The notes beneath the pieces are model-generated. The model ran no database searches, was not told the origin of the DNA, and was given only the letters and a program-made list of their open reading frames with translations. From JBBQUP01 sp038212305 (GTDB lineage Bacteria; Bacteroidota; Bacteroidia; Bacteroidales; Marinilabiliaceae): 22,408 nt of DNA. This document shows, one piece after another, positions 7,925 to 16,012 of this stretch; position 1 is the stretch's first letter, and each line of letters opens with the position of its first letter. The DNA is taken from positions 1 to 22,408 of the forward strand of contig JBBQUP010000061.1 in the NCBI GenBank assembly GCA_038212305.1, written 5' to 3'. A program made the position numbers and the translations under genes.

Positions 7925-10396
7925 CTATTTTAAATGCAATGGAGAAGATTTCGAAATATCTGTTGTTGAACTCCTGTTATGGTTAGTCGAAAAAATTGGT
8001 ATTGGTTGTCTGATATGGGGCATGGCCTCATGCGTTATTTTTTTCGAGAGTCGATTTTCAAAGGAGACATACTTTTTCATCGTTAATCGCGCCATCAGGT
8101 AGCTTACGGTTGATTCGGCACCTTGGTTAAGGTTTATATTAAACTCCTCCAGCCCATCGTAACAACCGCCAGTACAAGGATTGTAGATAATTTGATGCAA
8201 GCGATTACTGCCCAAAAACCAATTAAATGCAATTTTCATTTTCGCAAGGTATTTTCCGTCCTTAAAGGCTTTGTAGAATTTATCCAATGTCATAATGGTA
8301 TAAGCTACATCAATGGGTTGCTCACCGAAACTGCTGGCTTTCTCATCTTTCTGAAGCCATTCTCTGTTTGAAATAACTTCGATTCCGTTTTCATTAAAAA
8401 TTTTCGACATTAGAAAGTCAAACGATTTGACAGCAATGTTTTTATAAGTGGCATCGTTGGTTAACATCCATGTATATAGCAAAGCCTCTGGCAATATACT
8501 ATTGGCATAGGTCAGATAGCTTTCGTACCATTCCCATCCTTTTTCCGATTCGAATTTATACATCTCAACCAAACGATTGGCCAGTGTTTTTATCAATTCA
8601 AAATTTTTATAAGTCTCTATTGTTTGATGATAATAGTAAATTCCTTTTATAGCAAATGCCATAGCCCGTGTTGAATGCATCAATTCGATGCAGCTAAAAG
8701 TTTTTTTGATGATGCCGTTAGCTTCCGCAATAATTTCGGAGGGAAGAATATCCGACAACGAGATTAAATATCCTAAAGCCCAGATGGCTCTACCGTTGGA
8801 GTCATCTAAATTAACAGCTTCGTTTTGCTTGGTAAACTTATTTTTCTGATCGGTATAATTCAAGAACCCACCTTCGGGTAGCTGACAATATGCAATGAAT
8901 TGCAGATATTTATGAATATAACCAATACATTCCTTATCGCCTGTTGATTTGTAATACATGCACATCGCAATCATTGCGCGGGCATTATCATCTAGCGTAT
9001 AGCCCGTGCTGATATCGGGTTGATTAATTTTCGAAAATTGGATAATGCCAATATCGGTTGTCATTTTCTTAACGTGATCCAGATTAATAACCGGGTAATT
9101 GAATTTTAATGGCGCTGTGTTGGTTGTAAATCGATCCAAAAGCAAGGCATGTTCTACTGCTGAATTTTCCCATGCAGTAAAAACAATTTTTTGCAAAGTG
9201 GTAATGCTCATTTCCCTGCGTATTGATTCGTTATTGAGCAACAGAATCACGGCATCGGCTAATTGCTTAGAATTACCAAAATCAAAGATTATTCCAGTGT
9301 CCTCTGTAAGTATTTCTCTGGCATGAGGAATGGGTGTTGAAATAATGGGACAAGCGCAACTCATGGCATAAACAAAGGTTCCGCTCACAGCTTGGTTCGG
9401 ATCGTTAGAGGTAAACAGATAAATATCGGTCAATTGCAGTAATTCTAGTAATTCGGTAAGTGGCATGTATTTGTTAATGAACCGTACATGATTCTGAAGA
9501 TTAAGTTTTACGATTACTTCTTCCAGCATTTCACGGTATTTCTCACCTTCCGATTTCACCACTTCGGGATGTGTTTTTCCGATAATTAGAAATAGTACTT
9601 CTGGACACGCTTTTATAATGGCAGGTAATGCATCTAATGTTGTTTTAATATCTTTTCCTGAACTCAGTAATCCAAAAGTGCTAAGTACTTTTCGGTCTTT
9701 GAGGTCATATTTTTCTTTCAAAAACACTTCGCTTAAGTGAGGAACTAAATGCGTTCCGTGGGCGATAACTGATATTTTCTTCTCCTCAATTTGATAATCA
9801 ATTTTTAAAATATCGGATGAGGTATTTGTCATTACAATTATAGAATTGCAGGCAGTCGCCATGTTTTGAACCTGTAGTTTTAGTTTTTCATTGGGATGAG
9901 GTAGGACGGTATGAAACACGATAACAACGGGCTTTGTGATCGCTGATATAAATTGCTGAAAAGCCTGTTCCTGTTTTGCATAAAAACCAAATTCATGCTG
10001 AATCAGAACGATGTTAATAAGATTGTCATTATTAATTGTATTTGCCATAGTATCATACTCTGATGCAATGGACGTGTTTAGTGTGTATTTTACTTCGGTA
10101 GGATACAGGTATTTCGAATTATCAGTTTGCAAAGCACACACCTTTATAGATAAGGTATTACTGAATTTATTATTAATGGCAGTGATTAAATCAAGCGAAT
10201 ACGTTGCAATGCCACATTCTCTTGGGGGATAAGATGTGATGACGAGGATTTCAGCCTTTTCCTTGGTTTTATCCAGTTTTAACGATTGATCGTCGTTTCG
10301 AGGCGAGATTCTAGATGCAGTTTCGCCTTCTGCTTTGAAAATTTGTTGAGGATTAACTCGATTGTTAGTATCCTTGATAATTATTATGTTTTTCAT
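7925..10396 (-). CDS. GT4 glycosyltransferase fused to an alpha/alpha-barrel domain
   Basis: This 823-aa cytoplasmic protein has two halves. Residues about 48-425 form a GT-B fold glycosyltransferase of the GT4 type. The nucleotide-sugar site begins with TSYPPRECGIATYS (54-67), followed by QHEFG (133-137), a second Rossmann lobe starting at FGLLSSGKD (241-249), and GTFVYAMSCACPIIST (339-354) then HAREIL near the EX7E position. Residues about 434-790 form a helical region with repeated W/Y-rich hairpins (LDDNARAMIAM, LDDSNGRAIWALG, GWEWYESYLTYANSILPEALL). These resemble six-hairpin alpha/alpha-barrel glycosidases. The pairing with the GH130 phosphorylase 3.5 kb away suggests shared mannoside or other hexoside metabolism. 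Donor and product are not readable from the sequence. No promoter consensus is seen upstream. Confidence 0.82.
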   Translation of the reverse strand: MKNIIIIKDTNNRVNPQQIFKAEGETASRISPRNDDQSLKLDKTKEKAEILVITSYPPRECGIATYSLDLITAINNKFSNTLSIKVCALQTDNSKYLYPTEVKYTLNTSIASEYDTMANTINNDNLINIVLIQHEFGFYAKQEQAFQQFISAITKPVVIVFHTVLPHPNEKLKLQVQNMATACNSIIVMTNTSSDILKIDYQIEEKKISVIAHGTHLVPHLSEVFLKEKYDLKDRKVLSTFGLLSSGKDIKTTLDALPAIIKACPEVLFLIIGKTHPEVVKSEGEKYREMLEEVIVKLNLQNHVRFINKYMPLTELLELLQLTDIYLFTSNDPNQAVSGTFVYAMSCACPIISTPIPHAREILTEDTGIIFDFGNSKQLADAVILLLNNESIRREMSITTLQKIVFTAWENSAVEHALLLDRFTTNTAPLKFNYPVINLDHVKKMTTDIGIIQFSKINQPDISTGYTLDDNARAMIAMCMYYKSTGDKECIGYIHKYLQFIAYCQLPEGGFLNYTDQKNKFTKQNEAVNLDDSNGRAIWALGYLISLSDILPSEIIAEANGIIKKTFSCIELMHSTRAMAFAIKGIYYYHQTIETYKNFELIKTLANRLVEMYKFESEKGWEWYESYLTYANSILPEALLYTWMLTNDATYKNIAVKSFDFLMSKIFNENGIEVISNREWLQKDEKASSFGEQPIDVAYTIMTLDKFYKAFKDGKYLAKMKIAFNWFLGSNRLHQIIYNPCTGGCYDGLEEFNINLNQGAESTVSYLMARLTMKKYVSFENRLSKKITHEAMPHIRQPIPIFSTNHNRSSTTDISKSSPLHLK

Positions 10397-10402
10397 TTTA
10401 TG

Positions 10403-10538
10403 TGGTGTTAGTATTTAGTTTTAAGGAATTAGTATCAAGACACAAGGATTAAGATTAAAATAAAACCATGAACTTTAAAGTCTTAAATCTCGTAAATTGC
10501 ATCTTCCATCTTGCGTCTCACATCTCGATTCTCACATC
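10403..10538. repeat. intergenic short-word repeats between the AI-2E and GT genes
   Basis: No gene is present. AGTATCAAGACACAAGG at 10431-10447 closely matches AGTATCAAGACAAAG at 21303-21317. From 10496 to 10550 the word TCTCACA/CATCTC is repeated (for example CACATCTCACATCTCACG), and this run enters the last codons of the AI-2E gene. Such low-complexity intergenic words are common in Bacteroidota genomes. Confidence 0.55.
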
Positions 10539-11678
10539 TCACATCTCACGTCCCCGTTTTTTAACTTTAGGAATAACTTTTTTTATAATCTCGTTTAAAT
10601 TCAGATTTACTTCGGCTGATTTTGGCATGGTATCACCCAGTAAATATCCCCAAGGTTTTAATGGATCAATGTGGTCGAAAATAACTTTAAAAATAGCTGT
10701 AATAGGAATGGATAGAAACATTCCCGAAATGCCCCATAAAGCACCAAAAGCCAGAACGGTAATCACAGAAACTAGCGCGTTGATCTTTACCTTGGAAGCA
10801 ACTATTTTAGGGACAACGTAGTTATTGTCAATTAATTGAATAATGTAATAAACGATTAAAACATAAACAGCAGCCCATGGCGACGTTTTAGTGGCCAGAG
10901 CTATCATCATTGGTAATGCAACTGCAACGATTCCTCCAATATACGGTATGAGATTGAGCAAGGCACCAATGATTCCAAGCAGGATTGCAAATGGGATTCC
11001 AAGCATGAGCAGGCCAATTGAATGAAGTATGGATATGATAATGACTTCGATTGCCAAGCCGGTAAGATACAGTTGAATAACAGTTTTAACTTCAGTAATT
11101 ATTTGCGTTACCATACTTCGGTGGGTGTCACCAAAAAGTCTTCTGATAAATTCGATGATGAGGGGGTGATAAAACAATAGCATAAAAATGTATACAGGGA
11201 TGACTAAAACAACCACCAAACTGTTGCCAACGACAAGAAGTGTTTGTCCTATGGTTGTGCCGCTATTGTCAATAACGTCTCCTTTTGATTTATTAATCCA
11301 TTCGCTGATTTTCGCGGGACTAATGGCGAAATAGCCCGATGCCCAGTTCGTAATTTCGTTGAACAAAGAGGTAATTCTCAAAACCATGTTCGACCACGTT
11401 TCGCCAAACCGCATGGCTTGCGAAAATATAAATAAGCCAAGTATGACTAAAACCAAAAAGGTAATCACTAAAGTAAGTACAATGGCTATGATGCGGTGTA
11501 TTTTTAATCGAACAAAAAAATTTACAAGTGGATGAAGTACAATGGCAAAAATAAGGGAGAAAACGAAAGGAACAATGATGCCTTGTGCAATGTAAAGCAT
11601 TGCAATCAAGGCAAAGAAACCAATTAAGAATAGTGATGAGCGTGCAAAAAATGGCAATTGCAGTTCTTTTGTTGTCAT
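10539..11678 (-). CDS. AI-2E family transporter (UPF0118)
   Basis: This is a 379-aa integral membrane protein with about eight hydrophobic segments. It carries the family landmarks LNLIPYIGG in the middle, then IQLIDNNYVVPKIV and the C-terminal LWGISGMFLSIPITAIFKVIFDHI. The family is named for proposed autoinducer-2 export. Other members act in ion or osmolyte export, and many are uncharacterised, so the substrate is unknown. Its start codon overlaps the stop of the upstream 132-aa gene by four bases, and that gene starts 6 bp after the holin-like gene. The three are therefore one operon, 12421 to 10539. The last residues (KKRGREM) run into a short-word repeat, so the C-terminus may be repeat-derived. 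Confidence 0.9.
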   Translation of the reverse strand: MTTKELQLPFFARSSLFLIGFFALIAMLYIAQGIIVPFVFSLIFAIVLHPLVNFFVRLKIHRIIAIVLTLVITFLVLVILGLFIFSQAMRFGETWSNMVLRITSLFNEITNWASGYFAISPAKISEWINKSKGDVIDNSGTTIGQTLLVVGNSLVVVLVIPVYIFMLLFYHPLIIEFIRRLFGDTHRSMVTQIITEVKTVIQLYLTGLAIEVIIISILHSIGLLMLGIPFAILLGIIGALLNLIPYIGGIVAVALPMMIALATKTSPWAAVYVLIVYYIIQLIDNNYVVPKIVASKVKINALVSVITVLAFGALWGISGMFLSIPITAIFKVIFDHIDPLKPWGYLLGDTMPKSAEVNLNLNEIIKKVIPKVKKRGREM

Positions 11679-12073
11679 TCGTTTTTGTTGTTCATTTCTT
11701 TTTTATGGGCGAAATGTTGAAAAATGGATTTGCCAATTGTTTTAATTGTGTCGCCTTGATGGGCAACTATATTTGTTACTCCGAATTGTAGTAGCGAGCC
11801 TAAAATCTTTTTGATAACATTTCCAGATGTGCCAACAGTAATCTTTCTCGTAATGAATCCAGTCGCTAATCCAACCGTTGAGCCAATCAAATTGTCGATT
11901 ATATAAGTTGATGATGCCACTTCGGAAAGGACATTCTTCATCAGATTAACCGGCTTTAAACTTTCGAATAATAAAAGCAATTGTTCTTCTAACAATCTCC
12001 GTTTCAACTCTTTTTCAAATTCCAGAATCAGAATCGCATTTTTAAGTTCTGCAGATGTGGTAATAGCTCTCAT
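11675..12073 (-). CDS. conserved hypothetical protein between holin-like and AI-2E genes
   Basis: This 132-aa protein starts at ATG 12073. I do not recognise a named domain. The first third (residues 8-40) is a charged amphipathic helix (ELKNAILILEFEKELKRRLLEEQLLLLFESLKP). Two weakly hydrophobic stretches containing glycine follow, around 55-75 (IIDNLIGSTVGLATGFITRK) and 85-105, and the protein ends in a lysine/asparagine-rich tail. It may bind the membrane peripherally or span it. The stop overlaps the AI-2E start (ATGA) and only 6 bp separate it from the holin-like gene, so translation is probably coupled. The constant neighbours suggest a membrane accessory role, not an independent enzyme. 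Confidence 0.7.
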   Translation of the reverse strand: MRAITTSAELKNAILILEFEKELKRRLLEEQLLLLFESLKPVNLMKNVLSEVASSTYIIDNLIGSTVGLATGFITRKITVGTSGNVIKKILGSLLQFGVTNIVAHQGDTIKTIGKSIFQHFAHKKEMNNKNE

Positions 12074-12079
12074 ACGATT

Positions 12080-12421
12080 TTATTTTAGCATCTCTTTAAT
12101 AGTCCAATCTTGAAATGACTGTTTTATTTTTTTCTGAAAAAAGAGAAGGATGATAATGGTCGTAATGCCATAAACAGCAGCCAATACAAAGAATCCGAAA
12201 TAAATTTCTCCAAGTAGTTCCCCAAGCCAAATTGATACTCCCAAACTAACAAGAACCATAAATGACGAAATTAGAGCTAAGACAATTGAATAGGATAGGA
12301 GTGAAGATAATAGATCTGAGGTTTTATCCGAGGTTTTCAATTTTACTAGCTCAAGGCTTGTTTTCCCATAATCAGTAATTCTTTCCATTACTGATTCTAT
12401 CATTTTACTGTTATCTTCCAT
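12080..12421 (-). CDS. phage-holin-family (Holin-X-like) membrane protein
   Basis: This 113-aa protein starts at the ATG at 12421, preceded by the purine-rich stretch GAAGATAAAAACG. An in-frame TTG at 12436 would add five residues and is less likely. After an N-terminal charged helix (MIESVMERITDYGKTSLELVKLKTSDK) come two long membrane segments: about residues 41-66 (SIVLALISSFMVLVSLGVSIWLG) and 71-95 (IYFGFFVLAAVYGITTIIILLFF). A basic tail follows (KKIKQSFQDWTIKEMLK). This is the layout of the small holin-X-like proteins (PF07332 type) found in many bacteria outside prophages. No phage genes are nearby, so a lysis function is unlikely and the holin name is historical. It is the first gene of the operon ending with the AI-2E transporter. 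Confidence 0.8.
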   Translation of the reverse strand: MEDNSKMIESVMERITDYGKTSLELVKLKTSDKTSDLLSSLLSYSIVLALISSFMVLVSLGVSIWLGELLGEIYFGFFVLAAVYGITTIIILLFFQKKIKQSFQDWTIKEMLK

Positions 12422-12502
12422 CGTTTTTATCTTCAAATATTATCTAATCCTTATGGCACTTAAGTTTTATGAGTATGTGCTGTTGATACATAATTTATTG
12501 AA

Positions 12503-12539
12503 TCCGCTTCGGAATGGTTTTAAGCATTCCGAAGTGGAT
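12503..12539 (-). terminator. hairpin after the YtxH gene
   Basis: ATCCGCTTCGGAATG (12503-12517) pairs with CATTCCGAAGTGGAT (12525-12539), 15 bp with one wobble. It lies 29 bp after the YtxH stop on the minus strand. The tail TCAATAAATT is AT-rich but lacks a clean T-run, so termination is probable but not certain. It separates ytxH from the holin/AI-2E operon. Confidence 0.6.
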
Positions 12540-12567
12540 GTAATTTAGTATTCGAAAACGCTTATTG

Positions 12568-12837
12568 CTAATTCACTTTTGCTTCTTGGGGATCAACCTT
12601 TTTCGACATTTTTTTATCTGCATAGTCGGAAACCTCTCCTTTAACTTTTTCATATTTATCGGTCATGTCTTCAACTAATTCGTTAAATTTATCCTTTAAC
12701 CCTTCAGCATAATCTTCACCTCTTTTAGCTATTCGTCTGCGAGTACGTGATCCTTTTTCTGGTGCAAATAAGATCCCTGCCAATGCTCCAGCTGCTACAC
12801 CTGCCAATACGCCTAATAATACTTTTCCTGAACTCAT
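12568..12837 (-). CDS. YtxH domain-containing protein
   Basis: This 89-aa protein starts at ATG 12837. Residues 5-25 form a glycine/alanine-rich membrane segment (KVLLGVLAGVAAGALAGILFAPEKGS). The GxLFAPxxGxxTR-type signature comes next, then a lysine/glutamate-rich amphipathic helix to the end. This is the YtxH family, small membrane-anchored proteins induced by general stress in Bacillus and many other bacteria; their biochemical role is unknown. The gene follows the lmo0937-type miniprotein by 38 bp and is followed by a hairpin, so the two form a short transcription unit. Confidence 0.88.
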   Translation of the reverse strand: MSSGKVLLGVLAGVAAGALAGILFAPEKGSRTRRRIAKRGEDYAEGLKDKFNELVEDMTDKYEKVKGEVSDYADKKMSKKVDPQEAKVN

Positions 12838-12875
12838 AAAATTTTGTTTTAATGATGGTGATTTGTGTTTTTTTT

Positions 12876-13031
12876 CTATAAGATTTTTCTCCCTTGAATA
12901 ACTCTAAATATAACTGCTATAACTGCTATAACTAAGAGCACATGTATGATGCCACCAACGTGGAATCCGATAAAACCGATTGCCCATCCGATTACGAGGA
13001 TGACTGCGATAATGTAAAGTAGATTGTTCAT
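12876..13031 (-). CDS. lmo0937-family membrane miniprotein, copy 1
   Basis: This 51-aa protein runs from ATG 13031 to TAG 12876. It has two hydrophobic helices: MNNLLYIIAVILVIGWAIG, then VLLVIAVIAVIFRVI after a GFHVGGIIH turn. It ends with QGRKIL. This matches the layout of lmo0937-type membrane miniproteins (LLYxIAVILxIxWxIGF...GGIIHVLLVIA...RVIQG). It is about 80% identical by eye to the copy at 17156-17308. The DNA has three near-identical ATAACTGCT words within the second helix, coding for AVIAVI. It lies 38 bp upstream of ytxH and probably shares its transcript. Confidence 0.85.
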   Translation of the reverse strand: MNNLLYIIAVILVIGWAIGFIGFHVGGIIHVLLVIAVIAVIFRVIQGRKIL

Positions 13032-13262
13032 GTTTTTGTTATTTAAAATTTAATTGTATATCTCAATGTTAATTAGTTAGTTCTTGCAAGAAAATGCTTC
13101 ATTTCCACTGCACATATCCTCTTACTTACCAAAGGGAGTTGCAACCCAATAGTTTTTAAAAATTTTGCCTCTAGTGGTTAAGGGTAGTAACGAATGCGTT
13201 ATCAAGCAGTGCAATGTTTTTTGCAAAGATTTGTTAGGCTGACCTATTATAAACCAATCAGC

Positions 13263-13448
13263 TTACAGTGTTGCAATAATTTTCTGCAATTCTTCCTTTG
13301 TTCTGCTAAGCCTGATTTGATGCTTCCCCATTATTTCCTCTTCCTGGCCTTCTGCAAGCAGTACATCATCATCAGTCAACATCGCAAATTTCTGTTTGAG
13401 TTTGCCTTTTGATTCATTCCAATTTCCGTGAACTTCTGTCATATTCAT
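13263..13448 (-). CDS. CsbD-family stress protein
   Basis: This 61-aa protein starts at ATG 13448. It shows the CsbD pattern: GNWNESKGKLKQKFAMLTDDDVLLAEGQEEEIMGKHQIRLSRTKEELQKII. It is a short, highly charged, soluble helical protein. CsbD-family members are induced by general stress, for example under sigma-B in Bacillus, and their molecular function is unknown. The promoter carries one of the four shared tandem direct-repeat sites, 37 bp from the -7-like box to the ATG. Transcription could continue into the lmo0937/ytxH pair 230 bp downstream, since no terminator with a T-tail is seen between them. Confidence 0.88.
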   Translation of the reverse strand: MNMTEVHGNWNESKGKLKQKFAMLTDDDVLLAEGQEEEIMGKHQIRLSRTKEELQKIIATL

Positions 13449-13484
13449 TTTTTTAGTTTTAAGGGTGAATGTGTCTTTACATTA

Positions 13485-13550
13485 CAAAGGTCAGTAAACT
13501 TGATAGGCAAAGCGTTACATAATTCCGACAAAGAGTTGCATGATTCACAC
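13485..13550 (-). promoter_or_regulatory. promoter with tandem direct-repeat activator site (site B)
   Basis: GTTACATAATTC starts at 13514 and GTTGCATGATTCACAC at 13535, 21 bp apart. CAAAGGTC at 13485-13492 (GACCTTTG on the minus strand) is the -7-like box, exactly 29 bp from the first repeat. It also shares CAAAGGTCAGTAA with site C. Confidence 0.78.
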
Positions 13551-13864
13551 ATTCAGTGCAATGAATACTTAGGGTCTTATGAAAAAGTATTATTCCATTC
13601 TATTACAATTAACTATCTGAATAAGCTATGCCTTAATTAACACAACGTTGGCAAAGCCAATGCAGAAAATAATGCTAGCTAAACAAAATTGATTTATGAT
13701 ATAATTTTAAGTAGTGCCAGCAAGAAAACTACACTTTTCGCTGTCTTTGACAAGAAGGCTTTAAAGACAAGGCTTTCGAGGTTTTTAAAATCAAGTAGTT
13801 AACTTTTGTGAATGACTGTTTTCAAAATGAGAATAACGTAATATTTGGAGCTTTCTTGCAAAGA
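13551..13864. other. intergenic stretch between csbD promoter and GH130 stop
   Basis: I see no gene here. A 7-bp stem (TGTCTTT 13742-13748 / AAAGACA 13763-13769) lies about 95 bp after the GH130 stop but has no T-tail, so it is only a weak terminator candidate. The rest is AT-rich sequence without recognisable sites. Confidence 0.4.
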
Positions 13865-15346
13865 CTAAGCAGTTTTCCCTGAGGCTTTCAATACATCGAG
13901 CAGTTCTCTTAAATTTATTGTTGCGTACGATGACGAATGATCGGACATAGCATATGGTAGAACCAAATCCTCACGGTGAACGATTGAACCACATGAATAA
14001 ATAACATTAGGCACATAACCTTCACGTTCCGATTCGTTGGGCATCATCAAAGGGCGGTTTAACCGTCCAATCTCAGTTTCTGGGTTTTCAAGATCAAACA
14101 ACGATGCTCCTAGTGTATATTCCCGCATTGGACCAACGCCATGGGTAATCACCAGCCATCCGTCTTCGGTTTCAATGGGCGAGCCCGAATTGCCAATTTG
14201 CACCAATTCCCAAGGGTATTTCGGTTGCTGCAACAATTTGGCTTCGCGCCAAATATTAATGCTATCGGAATAGGCAATGTAATTATTTACTCCATCCATA
14301 CGGCACAGCATCACATATTTACCATTTATCTTTCTGGGGAACAGAGCCATACCTTTGTTTTTAGCCAACTCGCCGTTTATGGGCAACATCTTAAAGTTGT
14401 AAAAGTCTTTGGTGCTGATGAGTTTAGGCAAAATATCTATCCCATCGTATGCTGTGTAAGTTCCGTAATAAGTAATATCGCCATTGTCGTCAGTAAATTT
14501 CACAAACCGAGCATCTTCAATCCCCTTTTGTTCGGTGGCTGATACGGGGAATATAACTCTTTCGGAAATGGCCGAGTCGATGGAGAAATGAATCTCGTAA
14601 TGCGACGAAGCAAGCCCCATCATTTGATTTATTATTTTAACCTGATTTTCTGATATTTCGGGGTTTTTTATGGCGGTCGAGAGATGCTTCATCAATTCGC
14701 CATAAGTGAAACTATCGCCTAAATTATCGAAAATAAAATCTGGAGAGATAAGCTTTTTCCCATCGTAGAAATCATCCAGTTTTTCTCTGAATAATTTTTT
14801 ATCATAAGTATTTCGTTTGATTTTTTCGGCTTCAGCCAGCATTTTGCCAACGGGCTCAATGGTCAGATTGTTATTTCGGTCGATAATTCCCGACCGGAAA
14901 ACCACCGATGAGATGTGACCTTCTCCTGTTGCTCGAAAGCTGAAAATCACTCTCTTTTCATCTGGTCTTATGCCCGATTGGTCTGGATCCTCAACCACCG
15001 AAGGATTAAAAAAAGCGGCTGATTCAATGGAATATTCCATGGTAAAATAGGAGCCAATCAACGCTTTTTGAGAAGTGCTCAAATCTGCTTCATTTACTTC
15101 AATTTGATCAAATATAGGGGCTAACCGTGCAAAATGATCTTCAAATATGCGAGAAATATTTCGATGTCGTCGCGAGAAACCTCTCAGTAATTGGTTCAGG
15201 GTATTGGTTACTTCATTTTCAGGCATTGCCAAAACATATCTTATTATATTGGCAGACCTTTCGCCGCTGATTTTTAAGAACCTGGCTATTACTCTGGATG
15301 GATCTGGAGAAAATATGAATTGTTTACGGGTAACATATACTTGCAT
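13865..15346 (-). CDS. GH130-family glycoside phosphorylase/hydrolase
   Basis: This 493-aa protein starts at ATG 15346; a TTG three codons upstream is the alternative. The C-terminal half is the five-bladed propeller of GH130. It contains KGIEDARFVKF (about 274-284, with the proposed catalytic Asp in E-D-x-R), TYTAYDG, KNKGMALFPRKING, and the signature NSGSPIETEDGWLVITHGVG (about 386-405). GH130 enzymes phosphorolyse or hydrolyse beta-mannosides, releasing mannose-1-phosphate in the phosphorylases. The N-terminal 240 residues are longer than in short GH130 enzymes of about 300-350 aa. They match the longer subgroup often found beside GT4 fusion proteins like the one at 7925-10396. No signal peptide is present, so it acts in the cytoplasm. 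It follows the small membrane protein gene by 30 bp, probably as one operon. Confidence 0.85.
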   Translation of the reverse strand: MQVYVTRKQFIFSPDPSRVIARFLKISGERSANIIRYVLAMPENEVTNTLNQLLRGFSRRHRNISRIFEDHFARLAPIFDQIEVNEADLSTSQKALIGSYFTMEYSIESAAFFNPSVVEDPDQSGIRPDEKRVIFSFRATGEGHISSVVFRSGIIDRNNNLTIEPVGKMLAEAEKIKRNTYDKKLFREKLDDFYDGKKLISPDFIFDNLGDSFTYGELMKHLSTAIKNPEISENQVKIINQMMGLASSHYEIHFSIDSAISERVIFPVSATEQKGIEDARFVKFTDDNGDITYYGTYTAYDGIDILPKLISTKDFYNFKMLPINGELAKNKGMALFPRKINGKYVMLCRMDGVNNYIAYSDSINIWREAKLLQQPKYPWELVQIGNSGSPIETEDGWLVITHGVGPMREYTLGASLFDLENPETEIGRLNRPLMMPNESEREGYVPNVIYSCGSIVHREDLVLPYAMSDHSSSYATINLRELLDVLKASGKTA

Positions 15347-15376
15347 GGATTTCAATTTTTTAATATGGATTCTACT

Positions 15377-15568
15377 TTATGACTCATCTTTTGTTGTACG
15401 AACCAAACTGATCCCTGCAATGAAAAATAACAGACCAAGTAATCCATAAATTATAAGTGCCTTAATATCATTATTCCCTTGCGAATTAACATAAATGACT
15501 GATGCAAAAATAAGTGCACCAATTCCAAGAACGGTTAGTAAGGCTCCAAAGATTCTTTTCAGATTCAT
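15377..15568 (-). CDS. small two-helix membrane protein upstream of GH130
   Basis: This 63-aa protein starts at ATG 15568. There are two hydrophobic segments: residues 6-27 (IFGALLTVLGIGALIFASVIYV) and 37-56 (ALIIYGLLGLLFFIAGISLV). A short polar loop (NSQGNNDIK) separates them, and the protein ends in a charged tail (RTTKDES). I do not recognise a named family. It resembles conserved hypothetical two-helix proteins found among stress genes of Bacteroidota. It sits 30 bp upstream of the GH130 gene and is probably transcribed with it. Confidence 0.65.
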   Translation of the reverse strand: MNLKRIFGALLTVLGIGALIFASVIYVNSQGNNDIKALIIYGLLGLLFFIAGISLVRTTKDES

Positions 15569-15811
15569 TGTTTCTGTTTATTTATTAATTCTACTTTGAG
15601 ACATTAAAATTTGTTTAAAATAAAGGTTAATAGAAAACCACGTATCGAAGATCGACGGAGTTAATTCACGAATACAATTATTCGTGAGTATGACTGCTTG
15701 CAGTCATAGTTAGTGTTATTTAACTGTCTCCTTAAAATTCAAAGAGTGGTAAAGCCATCCATAATCGTATGCTTTGGAGTTTTCTACCTTTGTAATTTGT
15801 AATTTAATATT
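15569..15811. other. intergenic stretch with two adjacent perfect hairpins
   Basis: There is no gene. TCACGAATA/TATTCGTGA (15666-15687) and TATGACTGC/GCAGTCATA (15689-15708) are back-to-back perfect 9-bp stems with 4- and 2-base centres. Neither has a T-run. They may be processing or protein-binding sites, or a double hairpin that ends transcription from the right. Confidence 0.5.
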
Positions 15812-15934
15812 TAATGTCGTTTAGTTAAGGTCTGAAAGGCTTGAATTTCGATAACCGCTGGTGAAACCCATGGTTATCGAAATTCACCCCCTTCGGGGGA
15901 ATGAAAATACCTTCGTCTTAATTAAACGACATTT
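15812..15934. mobile_element. 123-bp miniature inverted-repeat element with 10-bp target duplication
   Basis: The left end AATGTCGTTTAGTTAAG (15813-15829) and right end CTTAATTAAACGACATT (15917-15933) are inverted copies with one mismatch over 17 bp. ATTTAATATT directly flanks both sides (15802-15811 and 15935-15944), as expected of a target-site duplication. Inside are a perfect 14-bp stem (GAATTTCGATAACC / GGTTATCGAAATTC) and a CCCCC-TTC-GGGGG hairpin (15887-15899). There is no coding capacity. The same end sequence plus TCTGAAAGGCTT recurs at 22270, so the element is probably mobilised by a larger relative. Confidence 0.8.
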
Positions 15935-16012
15935 ATTTAATATTCGTGAATTCGTGGCTTTACTTTTTCATATTCGTGTCGGCAGAAAAATTCCTGCTTT
16001 TTTTTGCAATGA

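Noticed and set aside
10496..10550. CRISPR-like array from the repeated TCTCACA words
   Set aside because: Repeats are only 7-8 bases long, directly adjacent, without spacers, and no cas gene is present.
12080..12421. Prophage remnant suggested by the holin-like protein
   Set aside because: No endolysin, capsid, integrase or other phage gene is near; Holin-X-like proteins are common in non-phage stress operons.
12434..12499. Possible fifth direct-repeat site upstream of the holin/AI-2E operon (GTTTTATGAGT at 12464 and GATACATAATTT at 12485, 21 bp apart)
   Set aside because: The first half matches poorly, the -7 candidate is 30 rather than 29 bp away, and it would leave almost no leader before the ATG at 12421. 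Kept out of the regulon.
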